A stretch of 64,000 nucleotides of DNA from Tetrahymena elliotti 4EA (lineage: Eukaryota; Ciliophora; Oligohymenophorea; Hymenostomatida; Tetrahymenidae). Of this stretch, positions 1 to 13,532 are shown piece by piece. Both the position numbers and the translations under genes were made by a program. The notes beneath the pieces are model-generated. The model saw nothing but the letters and a program-made list of their open reading frames with translations, ran no database searches and was not told the origin of the DNA. Numbering within the stretch: position 1 is the stretch's first letter; each line of letters opens with the position of its first letter. The stretch spans positions 517,354 to 581,353 of the forward strand of contig JH720340.1 of the NCBI GenBank assembly GCA_000231825.2. Direction: 5' to 3'.

Positions 1-2231
1 ATCTAGTCTATCTCTAAAAATAACTGAAAGATCATCTATCTTTTCTTGTCTTCTTTATTCGAAAACCATATAAACATTCTATGGTGTAATTCTCTCTTCA
101 ACTGTTTATCTCTACTTGATAAGATCTTCTTCGTCTGAATCAAAAACATCATATTCTAACCCAAACTTACTGAGACGATTCTATTTAAACCTGAATAATA
201 TAATATTATTAATTATTTATCCTTTAAAGTGATTTATTTTTTAAAAATATTACTCCTAAACAATCATTTCATTAAGAATTCTATCTTTAGGAAATTTAGT
301 ATGCAACTCTAGCATAACTTATCCAGATTTGTACTTATCTTTAGGTTACTTGAGTTATTCTAGAGGAGTCTTTTTAGGTTCAAACTATTTATTGAAAACT
401 TTCTTTTGTAAATACTTTTTCATCCTTTGTTCTTCCTCCTACTGAGTCTTCTCCCTTTAAATTTCTTCTTATCTCCTTTCTTCATTCCATTAGGCATAGA
501 ATTCTCTGAGCTAAGTCTCAAAATTATCACGACTTTCAAAATCAACATCTAAAAACTCCCTTTGTCTTTTCTATAAAAAATAAGAAAAACTAAATAATGA
601 CAAACAATTTGTTGAGATTTACATCTAGCTTATCATAATATTTCATAAAGAGAATCATTGGATCTTTATTTTACTTATTTTTAAGATTTTTATAATAATT
701 GGAATATTTAGCTGATTTATCAAATTTAGCTGACTCATTTTTTGATGCTTAATCATCTTCCTACTTTTTTTATTCTTCTGGAAGATATCCACAACTCTAA
801 TCATATTATTTAATAAATCCAAAAAAGACATCTCTGAAGTATTTGTCGATATCATCAAATATAACTTTTTCTTTGAACTTAGATTCTTTTATCTATGATA
901 AAGCTTCATTAACCTTTTAATCATTAAATTTAGCAGGATAACTTTCATCTATTGCTGATTAGATAAGAACTTTCTAATCTTTTACTCTTGGCCAATATTC
1001 TTTCATTTTTTTTGGATGTCTAAAAGTTTTTTCAGGATCCCTGTTGATTTAAATTAATTAATTCAATAATGCTAAACTCTTTTCTTTGAATAAATATAAT
1101 TACTCTTTGGAATTTTCCCTTTTTTCATCCTAATCTAAACCATTTATTAAGTAATCATCCATTATCTTATGAGCTAACTTCTTTCTAAAATTCTATTCAC
1201 ATTTCTAGAAATCTAACTAAGTATTAGTTCCTACTTGACTTGAATAGTATAATCTATTAACAGCCTCCTAAACATTAACTTTTTAATTCTTCTTTTTTTA
1301 CTATTCTTCATGGAACTTATCTAAATCCTTTTCAAAAAACTAACTAATTCTTTAATCCTATTTCTCAGATTTCTCTTTATCATGAGAGTGAATGTATAGA
1401 GTATACCTCACATTCTCAACATCTAAATCTAAGAAATCCTTTAATCTTTTTTACTTTTTTTCTTTTGCAATATAAAACTTCTAAGTATTTATAAAGAATA
1501 TAATTATTTTATTTTAATGAATTGTTTGTTATAAATTTATTCAATACTTCTTTTTCATTTAACTCACTTGGGTCTTTATCCATCAACTCTTCAATCATAT
1601 ATTATTTTTATTGCATCTCTTCTCTGTCTTTTGCAGTTCTTAATCTATTTTACTCATTCAGCTAATTTTATTTTTGCTATTATTACATTCAGTGAAATTA
1701 ATACTTTATCAAACTATTTATATTTTTGACATTACTTGATTGCGCACCAAAATAAAAAAGTCAAACAAAACCTAAGGATTCCTTGTCATTTTTACTTTAT
1801 TCTTTTCATAATAATAATCCTTTTTTAATTTTAAATAAAGTTAGCTGCTTTGTTAATATGGTAATTCAATTATTATGTTCAAATTGTCATTTAAATTTGA
1901 AAAAGCAAACTAATAAATCACTAATTCTATTTTAATAAAATGCTTACGACTATAAAATTATATAAATCCACTCCAAGATCATCATAATTATTAGCTTCAT
2001 TTTCAATACTATAATTTCCTTGATGAGATTAATCTAAATTTTAGGTATCATAGAGATCATCTCTATTCATCTATGATGCTTCTAAATGATAACTTTTAAA
2101 ATAAAAAATGATAAAGCATACTATCAACAATAATTAAATAAATCTCTCTTAGCATCTTTAAAAATATGAATCATATACCTTTATGTTACATCGGTGTTAG
2201 CGAAATTGTAAATTCTTTCTTTATTTGACAT
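1..2231 (-). CDS. Hypothetical charged coiled protein, 3' end beyond the window
   Basis: Read with TAA/TAG as Gln, seven exons join in one frame: 2231-2179, 2092-1948, 1771-1736, 1676-1548, 1480-623, 570-254 and 190-<1. All introns are GT...AG and phases match at every junction. The 576 visible residues begin MSNKERIYNFANTD and are rich in Lys, Glu, Asp and Gln. A short hydrophobic stretch (VLFDFFILVRNQ, about residues 67-78) is encoded by its own 36-nt exon. The large fifth exon (286 codons) looks mostly helical, with motifs such as VQEAVNRLYYSSQ and LAHKIMDDYLINGLDQDE. The frame is still open at base 1, so the C-terminus is missing. No family was recognised; a cytoskeletal or ciliary structural role is possible but has no direct support. 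The start was chosen because it is the first ATG giving a consistent splice chain. Confidence 0.75.
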
Positions 2232-4036
2232 TTTAAGGACTGCTAATAATCTACAATATCTTATTTTTCACTAATTAATATTTAATAACTGATGTTTTTT
2301 AAATACTCTTTGTATGAATACTATTTAAAAATCAATTAATAAACAAATGAAACCTAAAATGATTAAATATTATTTCTATGATAAATAAATGATTTAATTA
2401 ATTAATTGATTGAAAGATTGATAAATAAATACATTGATATATTCACTAATTTTTAAAAAAATTTAATTCAAATTTTTTAAAATAACAAATTTATTTTGGA
2501 ATTATCATCCATTAAAATAAAAGACTAAAATTCTTATTTTAATTTAAAAAAACATTTTTCAAAAATTAAATTACATCAACAATATCAAAAAATTTATCAG
2601 TCAGTATATTATTTGTCTTGTAATAAATAAAATTATTTGTCAATTTAAAAAAAAATATCTTTTTTTTCATCTATGATAATCCTTTGATGTCATATGTTTC
2701 TAATTTGTAAAATCTAAGTGTTGTAAGTTTTTAATTTAGATTAGGAAAATCGATTATAAATAAATTTAAAATGGAAATTTCTTAATTAGCTGTCATATTA
2801 TGAAACTAAGCATACTTATTATTTTTCCAAAAAGAAAACTGAAAAGTAATGATTTCAAATTTAAAAAAATCTTTAATAAAAAATACTGACTAATTTTTTA
2901 TAATTATTATAATTGAATGAAGTTTATTTAATATCTGAAAATTATTTTGAATGAAAATTAAAAGAAATAATTAAATCAAAAACAAATTAATTATTTAATA
3001 AATTAAAAGCCATTTTTCAAAACTTAATTTAAAAGCCTAATAATACTTTATTTTTAGTCAAATAAATTTAATGGATTAAAATTAAGAATAAAGAATTAGT
3101 TGAACCGATATTTTTATTAATTTTTAAATTATTTTTTAATAAATTAAGTTAGTTAAGACTCATGTAAACTAATGTTTTCAGTTATTTTAAGCTAAAATCA
3201 TATCTAATTAAATAGCTCTTCTTTTAATTTTATCATCTAATTAAGTGTAACAAAAGGGAATCACTTTTTAATTAAAAAATTACCACCCAAATTCAAAAAA
3301 TAAGTGTAAATAAAAATACAAATTAATAATTCTTTTAACATCTTAACTTTCGATAATTAATTAATTTGTTAATAGAATTCGAATTTAATAGGTTTTTTTC
3401 TTTTTTGCACATGTAAATAATATTTAGTAATCTGAATATTTTATTAATTAAATTTATCAATCACTATTTAGATCGAAATATATTTTCTGAATTCTACTCA
3501 AATAATATTACATATTTAATATTTATTAATAAATCAATATATTTTATAAAATTTTTCTTATTTTACTTCTTAAAAATTTTATGATTTGTGATATTTCTAG
3601 ACCTTAGTAAGAATATTTTAAATTCATTAAATTTGAGTCCAGCTAGCTTTTAGTTAATATTTAAATAAATATTGCTTTCAGTATAAATGTTACTTTAGTT
3701 TCGATATTTACCAAATTTTTTATCACTTCAGTAAATTTACATAAGCTTTTGTATACTTTCCAAATTAAGAAAGAAAGATCTGCTCATTTAATATAATTAT
3801 AATAACATAATTTAAATTTGCATAATTTGTACTTATCAAGTTGTTTCAAAAAACCTTTGTGGAAATAGAAAAAATAACAAGATTTGCCTGAAAATTGGAC
3901 ATAAAAAATTAATACTTACTACTTTATTTAATAAGTCAATAAAAACTAATAGTGGAATTTACTATTAATAATAAATTAATAAACAACAAACATAATTTGA
4001 TTTAATCAAAAATTAACGAAACACACACTAGTTGTC
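2232..4036. other. AT-rich intergenic spacer between divergent genes
   Basis: About 1.8 kb of A/T-dominated sequence with TGA, TAA and TAG in all frames and no long ciliate-code frame. It lies between two divergently transcribed genes, so both promoters should be in it, but no recognisable element stands out. Confidence 0.7.
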
Positions 4037-6313
4037 ATGAATAACTAAAAAAGTGATTTTCAAATGAAAATGAGGGGACTCCAAATGATTGACCCTACTC
4101 CAGCAGTTATTGATAGAAAAGTTTTTCTGCCTCTACACAAAAGCTAACCATTTTTGGAAAAGTTATCCTACAAAAAGAGAAGATAGCTATCAAAGGCCAT
4201 TTTAAAGTAAAAAGAAAGTTACTGGTCTACAGATAACCATATTGAATATGTTCCTTTTTCAAATGAATTGTCATTAAAATAAAATGCTAATAATATGGGA
4301 GGCCATATGAAGAATAAAAGCTCTATAGAACTTGATGGCTCTAACATTATTAAAAGCCACCACAAAATCCAGTCTGCTAAACCTGGTAAAAAGACCCATA
4401 CTTCTCATAATGAGTTATAGTCTTAAAAAAGTAAAAATCGTATAATTATTAATTTAGATGATCGCTTTAAAAGCAAAGCTGCATTAGAGGTAGTATCTTA
4501 CCCTCATCTTTCTACAGCAAATACATCAGATTCAGCTAAACTAGAAAATGCTAAATAATCTCACACTGAAGAAAAGCATTAGTATGATAACCCACAGTAA
4601 TAAAATTTATAAGTATAAAACTTCGATAGGTAGCGCGTTAGTATAGATGATGGTAAACACAAACACTTTTATATTTAAAGTAGTGGCAGATCTGAAAATA
4701 TTTTAGATAATAAATTTAGGGCAAACACTATTCATTAAAATAATTAGCAGGAAAATTCTAAGTAGGATAGTAAAAATAGAGCTATCAGCTCAATAGGTAA
4801 CTACTAATAAGGAGAACAAATAATGAAATAGAGCTAAAAGAAAATAAAAAGTCAAAACCAAAACAAAAGTGGATAATAAGATTCATCATCTTACATTGAA
4901 AATTCAAGAGTAGTCTTCTTAAACACATTGGAAAATCAATAAGGTTAATTTTTTGATAACAAACCAAAATCATCTAAATCAAGTCGTAGAGATATTTTGG
5001 AAATAAGTTAAATGTATTTGAAGGACCCTAAAGACATCTAGGATATAGCAAATCGTATAAACATGTTTGATTAGATTCGTAAGGGTAATGCAAAGCGTGA
5101 AAAGACTAAAGAATAAATACGTTAGGAGAACTTAAAAAAAGTAATGAATTCCAAACCTATTTATTATGGACGCGATTACTATTTCTAATAAATTTAAAAT
5201 GCTAAGAAAATTGATAGAGAACTAACTGAAGAGGATCCAAATAATTTCAATTCAGTGGATTAAAATAAAAATGAACGGTAAGTTTTTGATAAAGCATCTG
5301 CAATGAAGAGACCAGTAAATAAAAAAAAGCTTAAACGATTTTATGTAGCAGTGAGAAGATATAAAATGGTTACACTTTTTTGGAAGGCTATTGACCAAGC
5401 AATTAAAAAGAAGCGTCAAATTAAAGGAGAAACATTTTCAGTTAATCTTAAAGATTCTATCTAAGCTTGCATGAAAGTAACTTTGTAATATGCTTAACAG
5501 TCCCTCTTAAAATTATTCAAAGAAGCTGAAAATTTAGCATACTATTCTCAAGCAGCAGGAAAGCAATCCTATAATGATAAAAAAGCTAAAATTCGTCAAC
5601 ACTGTATTAATATTATGCAAGATTTAGCTACCAAGTCAGTAAATATTGAGAAGGATTAATAATTTGTTAAACTAATTGCAAAGAACTCAAATAACTATGA
5701 ATTTCCTCCCTAAAATTTTTGGCCTAAATTTATTATAAATCGTGTTTAGCTGACTAAGGTTGGTTCTCTTAAAAATGTGACACCAATCTAAAAGGAAATG
5801 ATAACCCTTTAATTCTTTATCATTTATGGTCTCTTTAATCGTCTTGTACGTCCTTGGTCCACATTAAAATTAGAAGAATCAGAAATACTAGCAAAGAATT
5901 CTTAAATTGCTTTGAGTCTTATTTTTTATGTAATGCATGACTATTTGAAATAGAAGAATCCTATGGTCCATAATCAGTCTTAGCAAGTAAATGGAAAATA
6001 TTATATCTAGGAAAGATAATCTCCATTAAATGCTTATCCAGATCTTCTATCACAAGAATCTGAAATTAATTTAAATCAAAAACCAATTGACTAAGTTAAA
6101 TTGAAAATCAAGTTAGAATAACAAGCAAAAGACAATGATAATATAATTATAGGTATTTGCTCACGTAGAAAAGTAGCTGATTTAGTAGAAAAAGATGCTG
6201 AATTTAAGAATCTAATTATAGAATCATTATAAAAAATATCTGCAAACATACAACAAAAAGCAGATGAGGTATATCCTGAATTAAAAGATAAGCTCCTCGA
6301 TCTTATTTAATGA
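4037..6313 (+). CDS. Hypothetical protein, tandem paralogue A (single exon)
   Basis: One uninterrupted ciliate-code frame of 758 codons plus TGA; start ATGAATAACTAAAAAAGT. The N-terminal ~400 residues are polar, with many Gln, Asn, Ser and Lys, and look disordered. From about residue 425 the chain becomes helical and conserved. It contains NFWPKFIINR near residue 560, TKVGSLKNVT, QKEM and NRLVRPWSTLK near residue 600, then a C-terminal block NIIIGICSRRKVADLV. The next plus-strand gene (7373-9643) has the same motifs in the same order and almost the same length, so the two are tandem duplicates. No TM segment, signal peptide or known catalytic motif is visible, and I do not recognise the family. 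The coding assignment is secure from length and conservation. Confidence 0.9.
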
Positions 6314-7372
6314 TAAAGATATATTTTTATGAATAATTTATTGTATAATCCATTTTATATTTAATTATATAATTTGTATTGACTTATCCTTCTCAAAAAT
6401 TAAGGTAAGTAAATAGCCGAATTTTATTGATAATTTAAAGGAACATTTTAATTATTTAATAATTGATTACTACCTTCACTTTTTAAGCATTAGATTCAAA
6501 TTAGAAATTTAATTTTTCTTGCTTTCTTTACTTTTTTTGAATCTGATTTTCTTTCCAAAAATAATATCTGAAAACACTAATTTAGAATAAATAGTACCAT
6601 GCATTTTTATAAATTAATTAAAAGGTTATCTTCAGTATTGTCCAGTAAATAAAAAGAAATATCAGGTGATTAATTATATTAGTCATAGACTAAATATCGA
6701 ATTTATGTTTAATTTGTCTTGGCTCATAGCTATAGATTCTGATTAGTCATATTTTTGAATAAAACTAGTTATGTGTTTAAAATTTAATTAATTTTAGAAA
6801 GAATATTCTGCTTTTATTACTATCTTATATTACAATTGCAAAAGTAAAAAAACAAACAAATCAGTGAGTATAACATTCAAGAATAGTCAAAATATTTACT
6901 TATTTAGTTAGAACTAAGGGAGGAAAAATCGGTTAAATAAGAAATTTATGCTAAAGGATTAATATTTATTTCAAATTCTTTGATAAATTGTTTGCAAGCA
7001 TCGCTTCATTACATAAATTTGGTCAAAAAAAGAACTCATTTGATTTCTCAACTCATAGATTATGCGTTAGGCATTAAAATAATAGGTTCAGTAAATAATA
7101 AATCGAAAAGTGTTCCCTTAATAAAAACTAGAAACATCTGTTTAAATAATAAATATTATCAGCCACTCTATAATTTAATCATCTGCTTATATAATATTTT
7201 TACATTAATAATTCGTGGATATTTTGATATAAATAATTTGGTATGACTGGCTGGCCTACCTTGTAATTTCATCAAATATATAAATATTATTAAAAAAATA
7301 ATTAAAACAAAAATAATAAAAAAAGGAATTTAGTAAGAATTAGAGGTGATTACACTACACACATACATACAT
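6314..7372. other. AT-rich spacer between tandem paralogues
   Basis: About 1.06 kb. It must hold the 3' end of the upstream gene and the promoter of the downstream one. An 88-codon open stretch at 6980-7246 has no coding character that I trust. Nothing else was seen. Confidence 0.6.
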
Positions 7373-9643
7373 ATGGAGGATCCTAAATAGCAAATAAGTA
7401 AAATTTTAGAGTCAAAAAATCTTAGTACTAACAAAAAAAGAAAAGTACGCAAACCTAAAAGAATAACTTACTTCAATGCTGAGCTAGTTAACTAAGTTTA
7501 TATTAAGGACATACCCTAGCTTAGTACATCTTATTACAAAAATGTTTCTTTCCAATCAATTAACAAATCTCGTAAAGATGTAGAACAACTCTCTAATATA
7601 AACACAGAGGCTTCCAATAGAGACATAATGTTGAATGGAATGCTTACCAAATCCCAAAACTTTAGTCTCACCTAATTGGATTCACCTATGAAACTAGCTG
7701 TAAAGAAATCAGAAAGATCATCTTCCCAAGCTCCTTCTTTGTCAAGACTTTCAAGCAAACATTCAACTGATTTTGCCTAAACTCCCTAGAGCCCTGAATA
7801 AAGTTAATAAATGAGAAAAAGTAAATTCAACTTACAATCTGAGTCATTTTTACCAAAAATCCAAAGTTAAAATGGGACTCTTAATGAATTCTCTTCATTT
7901 TAGGGAGAAAGTTTACCATCTTAATCAATGACATCCCTGAATCAGAACTTAAATAATGTACATACTTCTCCAATATCTGCTTAAAATATCATTTTTAATG
8001 AAGACAATCTATACCACACATAATAACCTTAATCATAAAAAAACTCTCCAATAACAAAAATATAGATTCAATCTCCTGCTAAGAAATTAAATCTCTCTTA
8101 ATCTTAGCCCTCTTTGACTAAGAGCTTCAACACTCTTCCTCATCTAGGTGATAAAATTAGTTTAACAAAAAGATAGATAACATTATAAAAATTATAAGGA
8201 AATTAATCTGAAACTAAAAAGATTGTAAGTTTTGCTTAAGACTAAATAATTTCTGTTGAAAGTGATAATAATCCTACAAAAACTAAATAAGATTCTCACA
8301 ATCCCATCCAAAAAACTAGTAGCATGACAAAAATTAGCAATGTAACCAAAGACTCAAAAAAATATAATAAATATGCAAGCTACCTTGACTTACCACCATA
8401 GAACGACCTCAAGACAGATCTATTTAAACTAATCTAAAACAAATCAATTCAGTCTACTCATTCTGCATAACCTGCTAAATAAATAGTAAGAAATGACTCC
8501 AATTAAATAAATTCTCCTCTTACTCCATAATAGGCTGCAGTCGTTGTTCCTCAGCCTGTTCGTTAACCAGTAAAACCTAAGGTTGATCCTTAATAAATTT
8601 AAATAAGAAAATAGGTCCAACTAAAATTCAAAAAGGTAAAGCTACGTTTGAGAATACTCTTAGGATTCTTCAATAAGTTAAGAAAGGCTGCTGCAAAAAG
8701 AAGAGAACATTTTTTGAAGGAATTATAAAGTGGAGTTTTATTGAGAGAAGCCATTAATGATATCATGAAGATTTCAATGAAAGTTTCAAGAGAGTCATTC
8801 TTGATGCTGTTTTAAGAATAGCATATATTAGATTTCTATAACTACGTAAAGGACAGAAAGAATTACATATTAAAAAGATAAAGAATCCGTCAATACACAT
8901 TTAACATTGTGAGTGACTATGTTGATAGCTCTAGTAAAATTTTAGAATTTAATACTTCATTTATTAAATTCTTGTCACTCCATATCAGAAATTTTAGTCA
9001 TATTGCTGATAATTTCTGGCCTTAATTTATTTTGGACAGACTTGAATTCACTAAATATGGATAAATCAAGAATATCACATAATAATAGAAAGAAATGGTA
9101 TCCATATACTTGTATTTTGTCTTTGGTATATGCAATAGACTAGTTCGTCCTTGGTAGACTCTTAAAATTTAAGAAGACTTTGTAAAAGAAAAAAATGCCC
9201 AATTAATCTTAAGTTTGACATTCTATTTTATGCTTGATTATATCAAAGAATTAAACCCTAAAGTAATAAATAACTCTTTCAGCTAGATACCTGAACAATA
9301 TCAACCAAAACCAAGAGAGTCACCACTCAATACCTATAATGATGTACTTCAAAAAGATAAGATGTTTTGGGTAATACCTTCAAAAGATTCAGTTGCAGAC
9401 AATAATACTAGTAGACCTGATTTTGATAAAATTAAACAGGAACTAGATTCTCAAAAGATAATAAATGAAAATGTTATGATAGGTTTGCATCCTAGAAGAG
9501 ATTTAGAAGACATATTAAAGAATGACATTTAACTTAGAACTAATGTCCAAAATTGTTTAAAGAAGGGAGCAGTTCTCTTATTAGCAAAAGTTTATTCATT
9601 CAACCTTAATCTAAATGAGAATTTATTTAAATATGTTGAATGA
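7373..9643 (+). CDS. Hypothetical protein, tandem paralogue B (single exon)
   Basis: An intronless frame of 756 codons plus TGA, starting ATGGAGGATCCTAAATAG. The first ~420 residues are low-complexity (Ser, Gln, Lys, Asn, Pro) and probably disordered. The C-terminal ~310 residues parallel the gene at 4037-6313: NFWPQFILDRLEFTK near residue 547, then KNITQQQKEM, NRLVRPWQTLKIQED, and NVMIGLHPRRDLEDILK near the end. A Lys/Arg-rich helical stretch precedes the conserved block in both (here VKLRLRILLGFFNKLRK). N-terminal halves are not obviously alignable, so the pair is old or the tails evolve fast. No function can be assigned. Equal length and shared motif order make this a real gene and a duplicate. 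Confidence 0.9.
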
Positions 9644-10132
9644 GTAAAAATTTATAAATTTTCCAAGTAAAAACTCATAAAAGATAGATCTTAATTACTT
9701 AACAAATTAAAAATTTTGTAAATAAAAAATATATTTTATACAATAACATTTATATTACAAATTTGTAATTATTTTTATATTTCTAGAAATATTTTTATTC
9801 ACTCGAAAAATTCCCCTTTTAATTTAAATAGAAAATCTTTTTTGTTTAAATTTTCAAGAGAGTTTCAAATATTTAAATAAAAAAATTATTTTTATAATTT
9901 GATAGCCTAAGCCCATTAAAAATAAATTAATTTTATAAATATTTTTCTATAATGATAAAAAAATAGATAAATATCAAATAATTATTTGTTATTTGAAAAA
10001 CAACTATATTGTTATTTTAAATACCTCTAATTATTATAATTGCTACATTAATCAAAGTAAAATATTATTAACAACTTTTTTATATTTAATCTTTTTTTTC
10101 TTTGCAGTTAAATAAATAATTAAGAATTTAAG
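9644..10132. other. AT-rich spacer
   Basis: About 490 bases of A/T sequence after the TGA at 9641-9643. No frame, repeat or structural RNA was recognised. Confidence 0.6.
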
Positions 10133-10480
10133 ATGGATGATTTAGTGGGATTTGAAAATATTTAAGCTTAAACTAATATGAAATAAAATAAAATTGTAAA
10201 CAATATATATATATAAAGGTAGTTACAAAGATAGGTTATAGCTAAAGCTAATCTAATTTTGTAATAATTAAAATAAATAAAACTTATTTAGGAAAATTTT
10301 AGTATAGAGTATATTTAGAGATTAATTAAAATTAAATAATATATTCATCCATCTAACTAATATATTTTTTAGGTTTTGAGTATAGTAAGTCACTAATATA
10401 GAGGTAGTTTTATCATGCTCTTTATTCATTTTAGCAAATAAATTTAGCAGGAGAATTTACTCTAGACAAAGAGTTTTTGA
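10133..10480 (+). CDS. Possible small Gln-rich protein (doubtful)
   Basis: A ciliate-code frame of 115 codons opens with ATGGATGATTTAGTGGGA (MDDLVGFENIQAQTN) and ends in TGA. It is rich in Gln, Ile, Lys and Asn with no recognised domain. In favour: an acidic, non-random N-terminus. Against: its last ~68 bases overlap, on the other strand, the 3' coding end of the leucine-rich-repeat gene, and AT-rich DNA opens such frames easily when only TGA stops. It could also be the first exon of a shorter spliced gene. Confidence 0.28.
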
Positions 10481-13400
10481 ATTAATTTGTTTTTGGCATT
10501 TCAATTTTAGTGCTAAATAATTTTTAAAAATATTAAATAAAAATGGAAAGTTAGTTATATTAATTTACTTGAAAGCTACTCTCAATTCTATTGAGTTATG
10601 GCATCTTTACATTTTTTTAGCCATTTTTTCATATTTTGGATCAGAAATATTACTTTAACTAATTTTAAAAAGTGATTAATTAAAATGATATCCTTTTTTT
10701 TTTTAATAAATCTTACAGTAAATTTAATGAGAGTTCTTTTATATTTATACATAATTGAATATCAAGGTTAAAAGAATCTAAAGCCTTTGTGGTCAAATTA
10801 CTAAATCTAATTCAAAAAAATAATTAAATATTAGCTTATAGTAATAATTCTTTTACTCGCAGTTTAATGATACAGTTTTCAATTTTTTGAGAGAAGTTAT
10901 TACTTCCCCGATCTTGACAAGTCCTTTATCACTAATTTGGTTTTTTCTAATTTTTAAAATAAATATGTTATTTTTAAGCAAAAAAAGCAAAAAAGCTGTT
11001 TTATTACTTGAGATTCAAATTAAGATATCTAAGCTTTTTACTAGCGCTGATATTTTCCATTAATTAAATAGCAGCTTTATCAGGTATATTATTGCACCTG
11101 TAAAATAAAATAATTCATGTTAAGAAAAATAAACAAAATTTAATTAAAAATTTTACGTTAAGTCAAGCTAAATTTTCACCATTTTCTCATTAAATTTGAA
11201 TTTATGCATTAATTCGCTTAAGTTATCTGCATTTAAATTATTCCAACTATTTTATTATTAAGATAGATATTGTTAATAAAGGGTCAGCTTAGGGTAACAA
11301 ACTGAAATGAAGCTGAATTGTATTTTTTTATTTAAGATTTGTTAGAAATAAATAAGAAATGCATTATTTTTGGTCTAATTTGAAAGGAAATTGATTTTTT
11401 TTATATTTGATTATGCATTCATAGATTTCTTCAAATAAATATAAATTTAAATCTTGAAAGTAATTCTAGTTAGTTACCCCAGACGCAGGTCAATTTAATC
11501 TAAGCTCTTGAAGTAAGATTGTTACTCTTTATCTAAAGTTTTGCCAGATTATTTGCAGTCTTTTTTAATACATCCTCTATTATTTATTTTTCATCGAGCA
11601 TTTTTATTAGTTTTGGAAAATAGAAATTAATTACTGTAAATCCAAAGAAAGATTGTGCATGAAAGCATTTTTGCTCAAGTAACATAATGCATTACTTGCG
11701 TCATTGAAGGTTATTTTATTACTTCTATTTTAAAATAAATTAGCATAAAATAAGAGGATTTACTTAACTTGAATTAAATTAAATTTTACCCAATATCTAA
11801 ATGTAAAATATTAAGCTAGCTCTATCCCAAAGCCTCACTTAAATCTAAGATAGAAAAGCAATCAAGATTGTTTTTTCTAAATTAAGTTAATAAAAAAATG
11901 GTTAGATAACTGAAAGCAGACATTTAAGCTAGGTAAGACCGAGTTTGTTAATTACCTTAGATTAAGATGAAAATCGATCAGACCCTTGCATGACTTGATA
12001 CTCTGTATTATATTGCTTATTCCTTTTGAAGTAATCTAATTGGACCTAAATTAATTATGATAGAAGAAAATTAATTCTAGATGGTTTCTAGAGGAATAAT
12101 TTTATTAGTTACTCTAAGTGAATTGAAAGTTTTATGAGATCAGGAGAAAACAATATTTCGTTTGTTTAGGAGGGAGAAGACATAAAGCAGCATTTAAGAA
12201 TTTTTGTATATGCTTCAATACCGAAAGAGTTTGAATTTAATGAACCAGAAATTTCATTGTAACTTATAAATTAAATAAAAAAAATAAATTTGGATGTCTA
12301 ACTAATTATGAAGATGAAAATTTCTAAATAAATATTTTTACCTTAAGTCGATTTCAAGATCTTTGAGATTACATAAATTGTTGATTGATTTCCATAAATA
12401 GCAAAGTCCTTCATCTGTAATATTATTGCTTCTAAATTTAAATAAAAAATACAGTCATTATTAAATATATAAAAATACTAGACTGATATCTAAAAATGAT
12501 TCATAGCGCACACACAGTATTAATCTAAATAACTTTTAATTTTATTTTAGGTGAAAAATTCGATTGGAAAATGAAATTATGAATAGAGTGTGATAAATTT
12601 ATTTAAAAATCTAATTTAAGAAAAAGACTAATGGATATCAAAAGATATTTTGAATAAAAAATTAATTTCAAATATTACTGTAGATAAATGTGGAGTTTCG
12701 ATATGTTTTTGAAAGCAGCAAGAGATTGACATAAATTTTTGAGGCCATGATCACCAATTTGAGTATTACTAAATTATATTTATTATTGTTAAATAGATAG
12801 AGAAAACTAATAAAATATTTTTAATAATTTACTTTAAATTGATTGTCGAACAAACTATTTGCTCACTGTATTCTTATAATTTGTCAGCAAGATGCTATAT
12901 TTCGGAATCCTTCAAAACCACATTTCTGATTTTAATAAAAAATACAAATTAAGGGTATGGAAAAGGATTGAAGTCAAATTTATAAAAATGGTTAATCCAA
13001 ATTAAAAGATGAAAAAAAATTATAAGTTTACTCTAGATTAATATTGAGACTCATAGATTTTTCCTTTTCTTTTAAGTCATTTATATCTTGGATAATGCTG
13101 AAAGTATTGTCACAAATATTGAATGAAAGATTGTGACTTGAAGAAATTCTACTCAAACTTAAACTATTTAGAATAATATCAAAAATATTATAATTGCAAA
13201 TGATTAATAAATAATTTAACAATGCAATGCGATCAGTTATTATGAAAAAATATAGATTGCTTCTATCTTATTAATTATCAAACTAATTAATTTTATCAAT
13301 AAGTAAATGAATGAGCATTATTTTTAAATTTCGAAAGAAGCCTTCCATAATTTCATCAATCGCATTTATTGGAATCTGAAATAAAACAAAACCTGAGCTT

Positions 13401-13532
13401 TTAGTTCACAGTCAAGTTGGTTTAATCTGCGTATAATGAATTTCTCTATGAATTTCCATTGATAAAAAACTCAGAATCTTAATCAGACTTAGAACTTAAT
13501 ATCTCAAAGTAGGGTTGTTTAGTTTGGATCAT
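10413..13532 (-). CDS. Leucine-rich-repeat (RNI-like) protein, many small exons
   Basis: The minus strand encodes a series of ~25-40-residue exons with the ribonuclease-inhibitor-type signature (N-x-I-x-D-x-G-L ... L-x-x-L-x-x-L). Examples are NQISDKGLVKIGEVITSLKK (~10870-10960), NIPDKAAIQLMENISASKK (~11000-11095), NNLNADNLSELMHKF (~11170-11250), SNQITSKGISNIIQSIKS (~11960-12050), NNITDEGLCYLWKSI (~12340-12430) and TQIGDHGLKNLCQSL (~12680-12760). Exon 1 is 13532-13393 (MIQTKQPYFEIL...), exon 2 13163-13032, and the last exon ends RVNSPAKFICQNEQRA then TGA at 10413. Every checked junction is phase 2, so exons are interchangeable repeat units. LRR domains mostly mediate protein binding; the partner is unknown. 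Some middle repeats (around 11470-11860 and 12540-12640) are weak, and exact splice sites there are uncertain. Confidence 0.72.

Noticed and set aside
6980..7246. 88-codon plus-strand open frame in the spacer between the paralogues
   Set aside because: Composition is Ile/Leu/Asn/Lys typical of random A/T sequence, there is no Gln reassigned codon or motif, and no flanking exons.
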